The position numbers and the translations under genes are program-made. Below are positions 1 through 9,443 of a stretch of DNA of 64,000 bases, in pieces; the first letter of the stretch is position 1; every line of letters starts with the position of its first letter. The notes below the pieces were generated by a model. It ran no database searches. It was not told the origin of the DNA and was given only the letters and a program-made list of their open reading frames with translations. The stretch comes from Martelella mediterranea (GTDB lineage: Bacteria; Pseudomonadota; Alphaproteobacteria; Rhizobiales; Rhizobiaceae), in NCBI RefSeq assembly GCF_021021415.1, contig NZ_JAINWJ010000016.1, forward strand, positions 62,001-126,000, in the 5' to 3' direction.

Positions 1-2059
1 CGTCCATCCGGATCGAGCGGATATTGACATCGAGCGTGGCGATGGTGGAGGTGATGCGGGCGAGCGTGCCGGGCTCGTTCAGCACGTTGATGCCGATGCG
101 CGCGCGGAACCGCTTGTCATTGGTGGAATCGATATCCCAGCGGATGTCGACCCAGCGGTCCGGCTGATCCTCGTATTGCTGAAGGCCCGGCGACTGGATC
201 GGATAAACCGTGATGCTGCCGTCATCCTCGGTGATGCCGACGATGCGGTCGCCGGGGACTGCGCCCGACGGCGAAAACCGCACGATCGCCGCGCCGTTGA
301 GACCGCGCAGCGGCACGCCCGCCTCGCTCTCGGCATCCGGCAGGCGAAACGCCATGCCCTCGCCCTTCGGCAGGCTCACCCAGCCATCCTCGACGCTGGG
401 CTTGATGGTGACGCGCTCGTCCTTGTGATCCGGGAACACGGCCTTCAGCACATCGACGGAAGAGAGCTCGTTGCGGCCGACGGCGGCGATCACGTCCTCG
501 ACATCGCTCTGGCCTAGACGATGCAGAACCGAGGCCAGCACCTCGCGCGAGAAGGTCTTGCCGGAGCGGGCGAAGGTGCGCTCGAGGATCCGGTAGCCGA
601 GGCCGCTATACTGCTTGCGGATCGCAGCGCGCGTGGCCCTGCGAATTGCCGCGCGCGCCTTGCCGGTGACGACGATGCCTTCCCAGGCCGGCGGCGGCAC
701 CTGCACGCCCGAGCGGATGATCTCCACCTCGTCGCCATTGTTGAGCCGGGTCACCAGCGGCATCATCCGCCCGTTCACCTTGGCGCCGACACAGGTATCG
801 CCGATATTGGTGTGGACCGCATAGGCGAAATCGATTGGCGTCGCGTCCTTCGGCAGCGCGATGAGCTGGCCCTTGGGCGTGAAGCAGAACACCTGGTCCT
901 GAAACAGTTCCAGCTTGGTGTGCTCGAGAAACTCCTCCGGACTGTCGCCTTCGGCCAGCGCCTCGATGGTCTTGCGGAACCAGGAGAAAACATTTGTTTC
1001 GTCGTGCGCCGCGCCGGCAACCTTGCCTTCCTTGTAGAGGGCATGGGCGGCAATGCCGTGTTCGGCGATGTCATGCATTGCGCGGGTGCGGATTTGCAGC
1101 TCGATGCGCTGCCTCAGCGGCCCGACGATGGTGGTGTGCAGCGACTGGTAGCCGTTCTGTTTCGGATTGGAGATGTAGTCCTTGAAACGCTCCGGCACCA
1201 TGCGCCAGCGGGTATGCACGAAGCCGAGCGCCCGGTAGCAGCTTTCAAGCTCGTCGACGATGATCCGGAACCCGTAAAGGTCCGACATCTGCTCGAAGGA
1301 CAACGATTTCGACTGCATCTTGTTGAAGATCGAAAACGGCTTCTTCAGCCGCCCCTTCACCTTGACATCGACGAGACCGTGCTCGGTCAACAGCGCCTTG
1401 AGCTCGTCCTCGATGCTCTTGACCATGGCCTGGTTCTGGCCGGCGAGGTCCTGCAGCTTGTCGCGGATGGTCTGGTAGGCTTCCGGGTTGATATACTGGA
1501 AGGACAGATCCTCCAGTTCCTCGCGCATGTCCTGCATGCCCATGCGGCCGGCGAGCGGCGCATAGATTTCCATCGTCTCCTCGGAAATCCGCCGGCGCTT
1601 GTCGGCGCGCATGTAATAAAGCGTGCGCATGTTGTGCAGCCGGTCGGCGAGCTTGACCAGCAGCACGCGCACATCATCGGCAACCGCAAGAAACAGCTTG
1701 CGCAGGTTTTCGGCCTGCTGCGCCTTGCGGGAGACGAGGTCGAGCCGCTTGATCTTGGTAAGCCCCTCCACCAGCGCGCCGATCTCATCGCCGAAGAACT
1801 GATCGATCTCGTCGCGCGTCGCGGTGGTGTCCTCGATCGTGTCGTGCAGCAGCGCGACCGCGATCGTCGACTCGTCCATGTGCAGGTCGGTCAGGATCGC
1901 GGCGACTTCAAGCGGATGGGAGATATAGGGGTCGCCGCTGGCGCGCTTCTGCCGCCCATGCTTTTGCATGGCGTAGACATAGGCCTTGTTGAGCAGCGCG
2001 ATATCGGCGTCAGGCTTATATTTCTGTACCCGCTCAACGAGTTCGTATTGCCGCATCAT
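1..2059 (-). CDS. rel: RelA/SpoT bifunctional (p)ppGpp synthetase/hydrolase, 3' end outside window
   Basis: This cytosolic enzyme makes and degrades the stringent-response alarmone (p)ppGpp. About 686 residues are visible. The hydrolase HD pair is His71-Asp72 with an upstream His47, so the hydrolase half looks intact. The synthetase domain follows, then a TGS domain (VFCFTPKGQLIALP...), and the frame leaves the window inside the C-terminal ACT domain (NVLNEPGTLARI). Roughly the last 50 residues are missing, judging from the family length of about 740. The ATG at 2059 begins MRQYELVERV, a typical Rhizobiales start. It lies 92 bp downstream of rpoZ in the same direction, the usual rpoZ–rel order, so the two are probably cotranscribed. 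Confidence 0.95.
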   Translation of the reverse strand, partial: MMRQYELVERVQKYKPDADIALLNKAYVYAMQKHGRQKRASGDPYISHPLEVAAILTDLHMDESTIAVALLHDTIEDTTATRDEIDQFFGDEIGALVEGLTKIKRLDLVSRKAQQAENLRKLFLAVADDVRVLLVKLADRLHNMRTLYYMRADKRRRISEETMEIYAPLAGRMGMQDMREELEDLSFQYINPEAYQTIRDKLQDLAGQNQAMVKSIEDELKALLTEHGLVDVKVKGRLKKPFSIFNKMQSKSLSFEQMSDLYGFRIIVDELESCYRALGFVHTRWRMVPERFKDYISNPKQNGYQSLHTTIVGPLRQRIELQIRTRAMHDIAEHGIAAHALYKEGKVAGAAHDETNVFSWFRKTIEALAEGDSPEEFLEHTKLELFQDQVFCFTPKGQLIALPKDATPIDFAYAVHTNIGDTCVGAKVNGRMMPLVTRLNNGDEVEIIRSGVQVPPPAWEGIVVTGKARAAIRRATRAAIRKQYSGLGYRILERTFARSGKTFSREVLASVLHRLGQSDVEDVIAAVGRNELSSVDVLKAVFPDHKDERVTIKPSVEDGWVSLPKGEGMAFRLPDAESEAGVPLRGLNGAAIVRFSPSGAVPGDRIVGITEDDGSITVYPIQSPGLQQYEDQPDRWVDIRWDIDSTNDKRFRARIGINVLNEPGTLARITSTIATLDVNIRSIRMD

Positions 2060-2151
2060 GGCTCAGTGACCGGGCCCGTTACGGGCGCAATGCGGACCTC
2101 AAGTCCGCTGAAATGGTAAGCGGCCGCGGGGTGCGCCCGCAGCCGGCAATA

Positions 2152-2553
2152 TCAGTAGTCGTCGCCTTTTTCCGGCGGAACCAGGCCTTCAATGCCGGAG
2201 CGAAGCTCTTCTTCCGACATCTGGTCGAAGGGGATGGCATCCGGCATGTCCGGGCGTTCCGCGGGCTCGGCGGCGTCCTCGTCGGCCGAAGCGCTGGCCG
2301 AGCTGTCGGCCTCAGGTTCGTCGACCTCGACATGGCGCTGAAGCGAATGGATCAGGTCTTCCTTCAGATCGTCGGGCGAAAGGGTTTCGTCGGCGATCTC
2401 GCGAAGGGCCACGACGGGGTTCTTATCATTGTCGCGGTCGACGGTGATCTGGGCGCCCTGGGAGATGAGACGCGCACGATGTCCTGCGAGCAGAACGAGA
2501 TCGAACCGGTTGTCGACTTTGTCGATACAGTCTTCAACTGTGACACGAGCCAT
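2152..2553 (-). CDS. rpoZ: RNA polymerase omega subunit
   Basis: The 133-residue product begins [20 protein letters not shown], the signature omega N-terminus that wraps the beta' C-terminus and helps RNA polymerase assembly. The C-terminal 60 residues are an acidic tail of the kind seen in alphaproteobacteria. The open frame extends further upstream to 2625, but the ATG at 2553 matches the family start and has an AAAGGA Shine-Dalgarno element just before it. The gene sits upstream of rel on the same strand. Divergent from it, across about 285 bp, is the NYN gene. Confidence 0.96.
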   Translation of the reverse strand: MARVTVEDCIDKVDNRFDLVLLAGHRARLISQGAQITVDRDNDKNPVVALREIADETLSPDDLKEDLIHSLQRHVEVDEPEADSSASASADEDAAEPAERPDMPDAIPFDQMSEEELRSGIEGLVPPEKGDDY

Positions 2554-2838
2554 TGACTGTCCTTTTAGGAGATTTCTGTGGAAAGGCACCTCATAAAGGA
2601 GCCGCGCCCGGATTTCAAGGCACAATTCAACGCCTCGGAAGACCGCCAGCTGCCGCCTTGCGTGTTTTGGCTGCCGAGCCTGAAACTTGGTGTTGAATTC
2701 CTTTGAACAGATGCTTAAATCTCAAGCGAATTGTAAACTTTCTGGCACAATTTTGATCTCTTGTCGTTTACCCGTATATCGCCGATGCGATCATTTACGA
2801 CCCGGCGGTAAAGTAAATTATATTTGAGGATATGTTTT
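2554..2838. promoter_or_regulatory. Divergent promoter region between rpoZ and NYN gene
   Basis: This 285-bp gap separates two divergent genes and is distinctly AT-richer than its flanks, especially 2690–2835. It must carry the promoters for both rpoZ–rel and the NYN gene. I could not assign specific -35/-10 boxes with confidence and see no convincing small ORF or terminator in it. Confidence 0.5.
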
Positions 2839-3417
2839 ATGTTTGATCCGCGCGAGAAAATTGCGCTCTTCATCGATGGCGCGAACCTTTACGCCGCCTC
2901 CAAGGGCCTCGGTTTCGATATTGATTATCGCAGACTGCTGAAGGTTTTTCAGGGCAAGGCCTACCTGCTGCGCGCCTATTATTATACGGCGCTCATCGAA
3001 GATCAGGAATATTCCTCGATCCGTCCGCTGATCGACTGGCTGGATTACAATGGCTACAAGGTCGTGACCAAGCCCGCCAAGGAATTCACCGATTCCATGG
3101 GACGGCGGAAGATCAAGGGCAATATGGACATCGAACTGGCGATCGACGCGATGGAGCAGTCGGCAACGGTCGATCATCTCGTGATCTTTTCCGGCGACGG
3201 CGACTTCACCACGCTTGTGGAAGCGCTGCAGCGCAAAGGCCGCAAGGTTTCGGTGGTCTCGACCATGGCAACCCAGCCGCCGATGATCGCCGACGATCTG
3301 CGCCGACAGGCCGACCATTTCATCGATCTGGTTTCGCTGAAGCAGGATATCGGACGCGAACCATCGGAACGACCCCAGCGCACGCCCGAAGTGGTGAGCT
3401 CCGACTTCGACGACTGA
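2839..3417 (+). CDS. NYN domain (LabA/DUF88 family) protein, putative RNase
   Basis: The 192-residue product has the PIN-like NYN fold motifs: FIDGANLY near residue 14, NMDIELAIDAM in the middle, and IFSGDGDFTTLVEAL near residue 120, giving the acidic metal-binding cluster of this nuclease superfamily. NYN proteins are thought to cut RNA; the substrate here is unknown. Translation should start at the ATG at 2839, which is preceded by GAGGATA, rather than at the in-frame TTG at 2824. Its place between rpoZ–rel and smpB is common in Rhizobiales. The C-terminal 25 residues are a low-complexity polar tail. Confidence 0.88.
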   Translation: MFDPREKIALFIDGANLYAASKGLGFDIDYRRLLKVFQGKAYLLRAYYYTALIEDQEYSSIRPLIDWLDYNGYKVVTKPAKEFTDSMGRRKIKGNMDIELAIDAMEQSATVDHLVIFSGDGDFTTLVEALQRKGRKVSVVSTMATQPPMIADDLRRQADHFIDLVSLKQDIGREPSERPQRTPEVVSSDFDD

Positions 3418-3455
3418 AGCGACGAGCCGCCCGAAGGCGGCAATCGTCGTTTTGG

Positions 3456-3935
3456 TCAGCCGAGGTTCTTGAGAAGCCTGCTCTTTTCGCGGTTCCAGTC
3501 GCGCTTCTTTGCCGTTTCGCGCTTGTCGTGCAGCTTCTTGCCCTTGCCGAGCGCAAGCTCAAGCTTGGCCCGGCCGCGATCGTTGAAATAGAGCTTCAGC
3601 GGGATCAGCGTCATGCCATCGCGGTTGACCGCGGAGCGCAGGCGATGAATCTCCCGCTTGCCCAAAAGCAGCTTGCGGCGGCGGCGCGGCTCGTGATTGA
3701 AGCGGTTGCCCTGAAGATATTCCGGCAGATAGGAATTGATCAGCCACATTTCGCCATCCTCATCGGAGGCGTAGGATTCGGCGATATTGGCCTTGCCCTC
3801 GCGAAGCGACTTGACCTCGGTTCCGGTCAGCACGAGGCCCGCCTCGAGCGTGTCGAGGATTTCATAATTGAACCGTGCCTTGCGGTTTTCGGCGACGATA
3901 TTGAGCCGACCACCCTTGCTGCCCTTCGGAGCCAT
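3456..3935 (-). CDS. smpB: SsrA-binding protein SmpB
   Basis: The 159-residue product matches SmpB along its length: an [14 protein letters not shown] start, [19 protein letters not shown] in the OB-fold, and the basic tail [19 protein letters not shown] that inserts in the decoding centre. SmpB binds tmRNA and delivers it to stalled ribosomes for trans-translation. It lies 34 bp downstream of dapA on the same strand and converges with the NYN gene, whose stop is 38 bp away. The length is standard for alphaproteobacteria. Confidence 0.97.
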   Translation of the reverse strand: MAPKGSKGGRLNIVAENRKARFNYEILDTLEAGLVLTGTEVKSLREGKANIAESYASDEDGEMWLINSYLPEYLQGNRFNHEPRRRRKLLLGKREIHRLRSAVNRDGMTLIPLKLYFNDRGRAKLELALGKGKKLHDKRETAKKRDWNREKSRLLKNLG

Positions 3936-3969
3936 GAAAGTCTTCCAGTCTGCTATCTGCCGGACGCGC

Positions 3970-4851
3970 TCAGTTCAGCAATCCGGCATGTTTCAGCGCC
4001 GCGTCGATTTCGGCGGCGGTTCTGTCATCCACCGGCGTCAGCGGCAGACGGACCGCGCCGTCCATACGGCCGATCCTGTTAAGCGCGTATTTAGTGCCGC
4101 AAACGCCCGGTTCAAGAAACAGCGCCCGGTGGAGCGGCATCAGCCGATCCTGGTATTCCAGCGCCCCGGCGAAATCGCCGGCAAGCAGAGCGTTCTGGAA
4201 TTCGGCGCAAAGCTTCGGCGCGACATTGGCGGTGACGGAGATTGCGCCGACGCCGCCCTGCGCGGCAAAGCCGAGCGCCGTGGCATCCTCGCCCGAAAGC
4301 TGGATGAAATCCTTGCCGCAGGTCATGCGCTGCTCGGAAACCCGGTCGAGCTTGGCCGTGGCATCCTTGACGCCGACGATATTGGAATGCGCCTTCACCA
4401 GTGCGCCCATCGTCTCCGGCAGAAGGTCGATGACCGAGCGCGGCGGAATGTTGTAGATGAAGATCGGCAGCTTTGTGGCCTCGGCGATCGCCGAGAAATG
4501 CGCGAACAGACCCTTCTGGGTCGGCTTGTTGTAATAGGGCGTCACGACGAGCAGCGCATCGGCGCCGGCCTTTTCCGCATGGAGCGCCAGTTCGATCGCC
4601 TCGCGGGTATTGTTGGAGCCTGCGCCGGCGATCACCGGAACCCGGCCCGCGACCACTTCCACGCAAAGGTCCACCACCCGTTTGTGCTCGGCGTGGCTCA
4701 GCGTCGGGCTTTCGCCGGTGGTGCCGACAGGCGACACGCCATGGCTGCCCTCACCGATCTGCCAGTCGACATGCGCGGCGAATGCCTGCTCGTCGACCGC
4801 GCCGTCGGCTGTAAAGGGCGTAACAAGGGCGGGTATGGACCCCTTGAACAT
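3970..4851 (-). CDS. dapA: 4-hydroxy-tetrahydrodipicolinate synthase
   Basis: DapA condenses pyruvate with aspartate semialdehyde in the first committed step of lysine and diaminopimelate synthesis. The 293-residue TIM barrel carries the Schiff-base Lys162 (VGVKDATAK), the proton-relay residues Thr45, Tyr107 and Tyr133, and the carboxylate-binding Arg138. The ATG at 4851 gives the family start [13 protein letters not shown]. smpB follows 34 bp downstream on the same strand, and the lytic transglycosylase gene is divergent upstream. DapA feeds the peptidoglycan crosslink residue that neighbouring cell-wall genes later act on, although that proximity is also simply conserved synteny. Confidence 0.97.
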   Translation of the reverse strand: MFKGSIPALVTPFTADGAVDEQAFAAHVDWQIGEGSHGVSPVGTTGESPTLSHAEHKRVVDLCVEVVAGRVPVIAGAGSNNTREAIELALHAEKAGADALLVVTPYYNKPTQKGLFAHFSAIAEATKLPIFIYNIPPRSVIDLLPETMGALVKAHSNIVGVKDATAKLDRVSEQRMTCGKDFIQLSGEDATALGFAAQGGVGAISVTANVAPKLCAEFQNALLAGDFAGALEYQDRLMPLHRALFLEPGVCGTKYALNRIGRMDGAVRLPLTPVDDRTAAEIDAALKHAGLLN

Positions 4852-5050
4852 GCAGATTCTCCTGACGGCCTTCGTTTTAAAGCCGCATTCTTGTTGTTAA
4901 ATCGCGCGCACCATAATGCCGGACATCAGGTACTGCAAGCATTAGCATTCGAAGCAGCAAACCGCTCGATTGTGTGATAGCTTAAGGCCATATTAACCGC
5001 GATAAACGAGACTGACGGAGCCCGACTGAATTCGACCCCTGGATGATCGA

Positions 5051-7114
5051 ATGAAGAAAACACTTTCCATGCTTTCGCTCGCCGCCGTGATGGCGGCAGC
5101 GGAGATGACTCCCGTTGCCGCGCAGGATTTCCCCTCGATGGCGCCGATTCCCTATGCCCGGCCGGACCGTTCCGCGCTGCCGCCCTCGCTTGAAGTGACG
5201 GGCGCGATCAGCCAGCCGATCGCCAATCCGGCTTCGAGCACGGTGCTGAAACAGGGTCTCGACGCGCTTAAGGACAGCAATGTCCCAGGCGCGATGCAGG
5301 CGCGGGCGCGCCTGCCCGACAACAGCCTGGATCATCAGATTCTGAGCTGGGCGATCGCCGTTTCCGGCGAACCCGGCGTCCCCTCCTCCGAAATTGCCGA
5401 AGCCCAGCAGGAGCTTCGCGGCTGGCCGGGGCTTTCCTCGCTGCGCGCCAATTCCGAACGGGCCTTCGCGCGCGAAAATCCCTCGCCCAACACCGTGCTG
5501 GCCGCCTTCGGCAACACGCTTCCGGAAACCTCGCAAGGCACGATCCTGCTCGCGCGCGCCTATCTGGCGACCGGGCAGAAGCAGAAGGCGCACGATATCA
5601 TCAACCGCGCCTGGACCGGATGGGCGCTCGACACCAGTTCGGAAAACCAGATCCTCAACGAGTTCGGCTCTATTCTCAGCCAGACCGATCACAAGAACCG
5701 GATGATCTACCTGCTTTACCGCGACCGCGCGACCCAGGCCAAGCGGTTCTCCGAACTCGGCAATGCGCAGTCCTTCTACAATGCATGGGCCGCCGTCATT
5801 CGCCGGCAGGACAATGCCGGCAGCCTGATCAACGCCGTGCACTCGTCCTGGCGCAGTGATCCGGGCTTCCTCTACATCCAGATCCGCAATGCCCGTCAAA
5901 CCAACCAGTTTGATACCGCGGCAGCGCTGCTGAAGAAGATGCCGCGCAATCAGGCAGCCCTCGTCAATCCCGACCAGTGGTGGGACGAAAGCCGCATCAT
6001 CGGCCGCCATTACTACGAAGACGGAAAGCCGCGTCAGGCCTATCAGGTGGTCGCCGCGGCGATGCCGGAGGGTCGTCTCGACCGGCTGGATGCCGCCTTC
6101 CACGCCGGCTGGATCGCGCTGCGCGGCCTGAACGATGGCCGGACCGCATCGAAACATTTCGCCGACATCGTCGCGATCTCCTCCACTCCGATCTCGGCAT
6201 CGCGCTCCTATTACTGGCAGGGCCGCGCTGCTGAAGCCGGCGGGCCGGGCAATGCACGTGACTTCTACCGCAAGGCCGGCGCCTACGAGACCACCTTCTA
6301 CGGTCAGCTTGCGCTGCAGAAACTCGGACAGACGCGTTTGAACGTGCCCTATCCGAGCCCGACCGCCGCCGACCGCACGAATTACCAGCGTAATCCCGCG
6401 GTGCAGGCGATCGCCCGGCTTGAGGCCGTCGGCCATGGCTGGCGCGCCGATTCGCTCTATCGCGCGCTCGCCGAACAGCTCACAAGCCCCGGCGAACTTG
6501 CCCTTCTCGCCTATCAGGCGGAAAAGGACCGCAGCCACAGCCTGTCGCTTCAGGTCGGCAAGATCGCCTATGGCCGCGGGCTCGATGTCGCCGCTCTGGC
6601 CTTTCCGATCGGCGTGATCCCGACCAACGCCAATATTTCCGGCTCCGGCATGGCGCTCGCCTATGCGATCGCGCGGCAGGAAAGCGCCTTCAATCCGGGC
6701 GCGGTGTCGCCGGCCGATGCCCGCGGGCTGCTGCAGCTTCTGCCGACCACCGCGCAGCGCGTCGCAAGCCGCCACGGACTTTCCTATTCGGCAAGCCGGC
6801 TGACCGGCGATCCGGCCTATAACGCCACGCTCGGCGCGCATTATCTCGGCGAGCAGATCGACCGGTTCGGCGGCTCCTATATCCTCACCTTCGTCGCCTA
6901 TAATGCGGGACCGGCGCGGGTGCCGCAGTGGATCGAGCGCTTTGGCGATCCGCGCGGCAAGAACCTCGATTTCGTGATCGACTGGATCGAATCGATTCCC
7001 TATCCGGAAACCCGCAACTATGTTCAGCGGATCATGGAGAACTACGAGATCTACAAGGCCCGCCTCAACCAGCCGACCGATATCGCCCGCGACCTGATCT
7101 ACGGCCGGACCTGA
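5051..7114 (+). CDS. Soluble lytic murein transglycosylase (Slt70-like)
   Basis: The 687-residue product has an N-terminal signal peptide of about 24 residues (hydrophobic stretch MLSLAAVMAAA, cleavage near VAAQD), a long alpha-helical superhelical region of roughly 500 residues, and a C-terminal SLT catalytic domain. The catalytic acid is Glu544 in IARQESAFNP, followed by the ARGLLQLLPTTA and FVAYNAGPARV motifs. It should cleave peptidoglycan glycan strands in the periplasm to 1,6-anhydro ends. It is divergent from dapA and 143 bp upstream of murB. No frame damage is seen. Confidence 0.94.
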   Translation: MKKTLSMLSLAAVMAAAEMTPVAAQDFPSMAPIPYARPDRSALPPSLEVTGAISQPIANPASSTVLKQGLDALKDSNVPGAMQARARLPDNSLDHQILSWAIAVSGEPGVPSSEIAEAQQELRGWPGLSSLRANSERAFARENPSPNTVLAAFGNTLPETSQGTILLARAYLATGQKQKAHDIINRAWTGWALDTSSENQILNEFGSILSQTDHKNRMIYLLYRDRATQAKRFSELGNAQSFYNAWAAVIRRQDNAGSLINAVHSSWRSDPGFLYIQIRNARQTNQFDTAAALLKKMPRNQAALVNPDQWWDESRIIGRHYYEDGKPRQAYQVVAAAMPEGRLDRLDAAFHAGWIALRGLNDGRTASKHFADIVAISSTPISASRSYYWQGRAAEAGGPGNARDFYRKAGAYETTFYGQLALQKLGQTRLNVPYPSPTAADRTNYQRNPAVQAIARLEAVGHGWRADSLYRALAEQLTSPGELALLAYQAEKDRSHSLSLQVGKIAYGRGLDVAALAFPIGVIPTNANISGSGMALAYAIARQESAFNPGAVSPADARGLLQLLPTTAQRVASRHGLSYSASRLTGDPAYNATLGAHYLGEQIDRFGGSYILTFVAYNAGPARVPQWIERFGDPRGKNLDFVIDWIESIPYPETRNYVQRIMENYEIYKARLNQPTDIARDLIYGRT

Positions 7115-7257
7115 CGGCGGAGCGCCGGGCGAAAAGTCCATTGCCCCCCCCATGAGCGTCGGCCGGCCTTGCGCCGTGCCGGCGCTTTCGGCTATCTGAC
7201 CGACCATCAGCGCCCGCCCGGCTCGGCCGGACGCCAAACTTCTGGAACCGCCCTCCG

Positions 7258-8244
7258 ATGGACATGATTTCCGATTTCGACCTGACCGGCAGCAACACGT
7301 TTGGCCTGAAATCTTCCGCGCGCCGGGCCGTGATCGTCGATGATCCGGAAATGCTGCCGGAACTTGCCCGCGAAAGCGCCGCCTCCGGCCTGCCGCTGCG
7401 CATTCTCGGCGGCGGCAGCAATGTGGTGCTCAATGAGTGGCTCGAGGCCATCGTCGCGCTGATGCGGATCGGCGGCCGGCAGGTTGTGCGCCGGACGGAG
7501 AGCGAAACCATCGTGACCGCCGGGGCCGGCGAAAACTGGCACGATTTCGTGTCCTGGACCGTCGCGGAGGGCGTTCCGGGACTGGAAAACCTCGCGGGCA
7601 TTCCCGGCACGGTCGGCGCCGCCCCGATCCAGAATATCGGCGCCTATGGCGCGCAACTCTCCGATTTCTTCCTGTCGCTCAACGCCTTCGATCTGCGGGA
7701 CGGCGTTGTCCGCACCTTCGATGCCGAAGCCTGTCGCTTTGCCTATCGCCAGAGCCATTTCAAGGCCGAACCCGGTCGCCATGTCATCCTGTCGGTCACG
7801 CTCGCCCTGCCGACCGCGTGGCAGCCGAAACGCGATTACGCCGGCCTCGACCTGTTGCCCGAGCAGGCCTCGGCGCAAGAGGTACTCGATCACGTCGTCG
7901 CTCTCAGGGCCTCGAAGCTTCCGGACTGGCGGACGCTCGGCAATGCCGGCTCATTCTTCCACAATCCGGTGGTCAGCGCCGAAAAGGCCGCCGAAATCGC
8001 GGGCGCGCCGCGCTATCCCCAGCCCGACGGCACGGTGAAACTCTCCGCCGGCTGGCTGATCGAACAATGCGGCCTCAAGGGATTCCGCCTCGGCCCCGCC
8101 GGCACCTACGCCCGCCACGCCCTCGTCCTCGTCAACCACGGCGGCGCCACAAGCACGGACATCACCGCGCTGGCCAACCATATCCGCGGCAAGGTGCGGG
8201 AGCGGTTCGGCGTGGAACTGGTGCAGGAACCGATCGCGTTTTAA
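7258..8244 (+). CDS. murB: UDP-N-acetylenolpyruvoylglucosamine reductase, type I (E. coli-like) MurB
   Basis: MurB reduces UDP-GlcNAc-enolpyruvate to UDP-MurNAc with NADPH and FAD in the cytoplasm. The 328-residue product carries NTFGLKS, the FAD-binding ENLAGIPGTVGAAPIQNIGAYG region (split here between two motifs), YRQSHFK, catalytic Ser232 in GNAGSFFHNP, KLSAGWLIEQCGLKG, and Glu324 near the C-terminus. The NIGAYG and YRQSHFK motifs belong to the type I form of E. coli, whereas rhizobial dcw clusters usually encode the shorter type II form. It is the last housekeeping gene before the accessory region and its codon use resembles the chromosome. Confidence 0.92.
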   Translation: MDMISDFDLTGSNTFGLKSSARRAVIVDDPEMLPELARESAASGLPLRILGGGSNVVLNEWLEAIVALMRIGGRQVVRRTESETIVTAGAGENWHDFVSWTVAEGVPGLENLAGIPGTVGAAPIQNIGAYGAQLSDFFLSLNAFDLRDGVVRTFDAEACRFAYRQSHFKAEPGRHVILSVTLALPTAWQPKRDYAGLDLLPEQASAQEVLDHVVALRASKLPDWRTLGNAGSFFHNPVVSAEKAAEIAGAPRYPQPDGTVKLSAGWLIEQCGLKGFRLGPAGTYARHALVLVNHGGATSTDITALANHIRGKVRERFGVELVQEPIAF

Positions 8245-8299
8245 AGGGTGGAAGGAGAACGAGCTAGTACGTCGCTCGCGATACCCTATAGACTCACGC

Positions 8300-9085
8300 T
8301 TAATCCGGTCGATCGATAAAGTCATCCAGAAATCGGCGTACGAACCCGCATCTAACGATGTGTAGATGCTCCCTTCCAGCCCGCGTGATTATTCCCGCAA
8401 AGAACGCCTGTGCCTCCCCGTTCACGAATTGTAAAACGAAGGCACCACCACCACTTAGTCCGTCTGGATCGAAAGAAAGCGATTCTATAGGTCGAACTCT
8501 TAAAAGCGCCGCGTCCGAAGGCTGATCGGGTCCATCTGTATGGCAAATCAAAATTCGTATAGCTTGCTCCAAGCGTCTATCGTCAGCCAAGTCATAGTTT
8601 TGATCTGAGTAGGCATATCCTGCCACAATCAAACAAATGATCTGATCGCTAGGAACGTCCAGCGGAAACGCCCTTAGATCGAAAAATCTCTGTTTTAATG
8701 CTGGTCGCTCTAAACACGGCTCAGTGAAATCAAAAGCGACAATATCGTGATAGTCGCTTTCATTAAGGCTTGTAAAGTGACGGACGCCAGCCGAAGTAAT
8801 CGCATATTTCCCGTCCCCTTCGAGCAAACCAAACGCTTCAGGCGTTCGCCCGAGGGCCCGCAACTGATGACGAGTACACAAGACGATATATCTGTCTCGG
8901 TAAAAGGCGGCAAAAGCGGAGCCCGCTAGTGAAAGCGGATACTCGTCGCTATCGTTTATTGCGATTAGCGACTGCGTATAACGTGCCACAGCGCTTTCAA
9001 GAGTATTAATAGGGAACAGAAGACCGTTAATTCGGACGCTTAGGTCGATTAAATTTTCAAGTGTCGTTCGTCTGCCACGTGCCAT
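8300..9085 (-). CDS. Trypsin-like serine protease, stand-alone
   Basis: This 261-residue product is not a known named protein, but a complete chymotrypsin-fold triad is readable: His73 in LCTRHQL after a GSAF strand, Asp114 in YHDIVAFD, and Ser211 in DGLSGGGAF, followed by FAGIITRAG as in trypsin-like folds. There is no signal peptide, transmembrane segment or extra domain, so it should act in the cytosol. The ATG at 9085 has GGAGAG close upstream. Base composition is clearly lower in GC than murB. It lies outside the prophage att repeat and converges with murB. Its substrate is unknown; trypsin-like modules are known as effectors in some anti-phage systems, so a defence role is a guess from fold and place. 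Confidence 0.75.
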   Translation of the reverse strand: MARGRRTTLENLIDLSVRINGLLFPINTLESAVARYTQSLIAINDSDEYPLSLAGSAFAAFYRDRYIVLCTRHQLRALGRTPEAFGLLEGDGKYAITSAGVRHFTSLNESDYHDIVAFDFTEPCLERPALKQRFFDLRAFPLDVPSDQIICLIVAGYAYSDQNYDLADDRRLEQAIRILICHTDGPDQPSDAALLRVRPIESLSFDPDGLSGGGAFVLQFVNGEAQAFFAGIITRAGREHLHIVRCGFVRRFLDDFIDRPD

Positions 9086-9270
9086 GTGCTCTCCGTTCGC
9101 GCGGCTACCGCTGGCAGCGTTTCAATCCCGATGAAAGGCCACAGTACCTGTTTTTCTACCTCCCATCGTCTGTCGACATGGCAAAAAGCGGTCATCACTC
9201 GCGACAAAAAAACTAAAGTAAGCAGGCCGCAGGGCACGATACTGACCTAGAACTATATGATTTTCCGGAA

Positions 9271-9298
9271 AATGGTCGGAGTGGAGAGATTCGAACTC
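9271..9298. repeat. attL: 28-bp copy of the tRNA-Pro 3' end
   Basis: The 28 bases here are identical to 26859–26886. They correspond to the T-arm, acceptor 3' strand and CCA of tRNA-Pro(TGG) on the minus strand plus two flanking bases. The match stops abruptly at 9299 (GT here, CC in the tRNA). This marks the integrase-distal end of the integrated element, while the complete tRNA stays at the other end. Confidence 0.93.
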
Positions 9299-9407
9299 GT
9301 ATACCTCATTGAAAAACAAGGATAATTTCCGACAATTGTAACGGTGTGACGGCCTGCTTTCTGTTCTTAATTCGCGTATATCTACGCCTGCTTTACCCAA
9401 AAGAAAA

Positions 9408-9430
9408 GCCCGCCGAGTTTCTCAGCGGGC
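9408..9430 (-). terminator. Rho-independent terminator at the left end of the element
   Basis: A 10-bp stem with one mismatch (GCCCGC.GAG / CTC.GCGGGC) has a 3-base loop and, read on the minus strand, is followed by TTTTCTTTTG. It sits 14 bp beyond the stop of the 46-residue ORF, so it ends the leftmost minus-strand transcript just before attL. Confidence 0.8.
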
Positions 9431-9443
9431 TTCTTGTAGTCAG

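Noticed and set aside
521-2119. 532-residue plus-strand open frame opposite rel
   Set aside because: It is the antisense shadow of the rel coding sequence in GC-rich DNA; the minus-strand frame gives a complete family match.
4982-7237. 751-residue minus-strand frame opposite the lytic transglycosylase
   Set aside because: Composition is the reverse-complement bias of the real gene, and no motifs are seen; the plus strand encodes a signal peptide and SLT domain.
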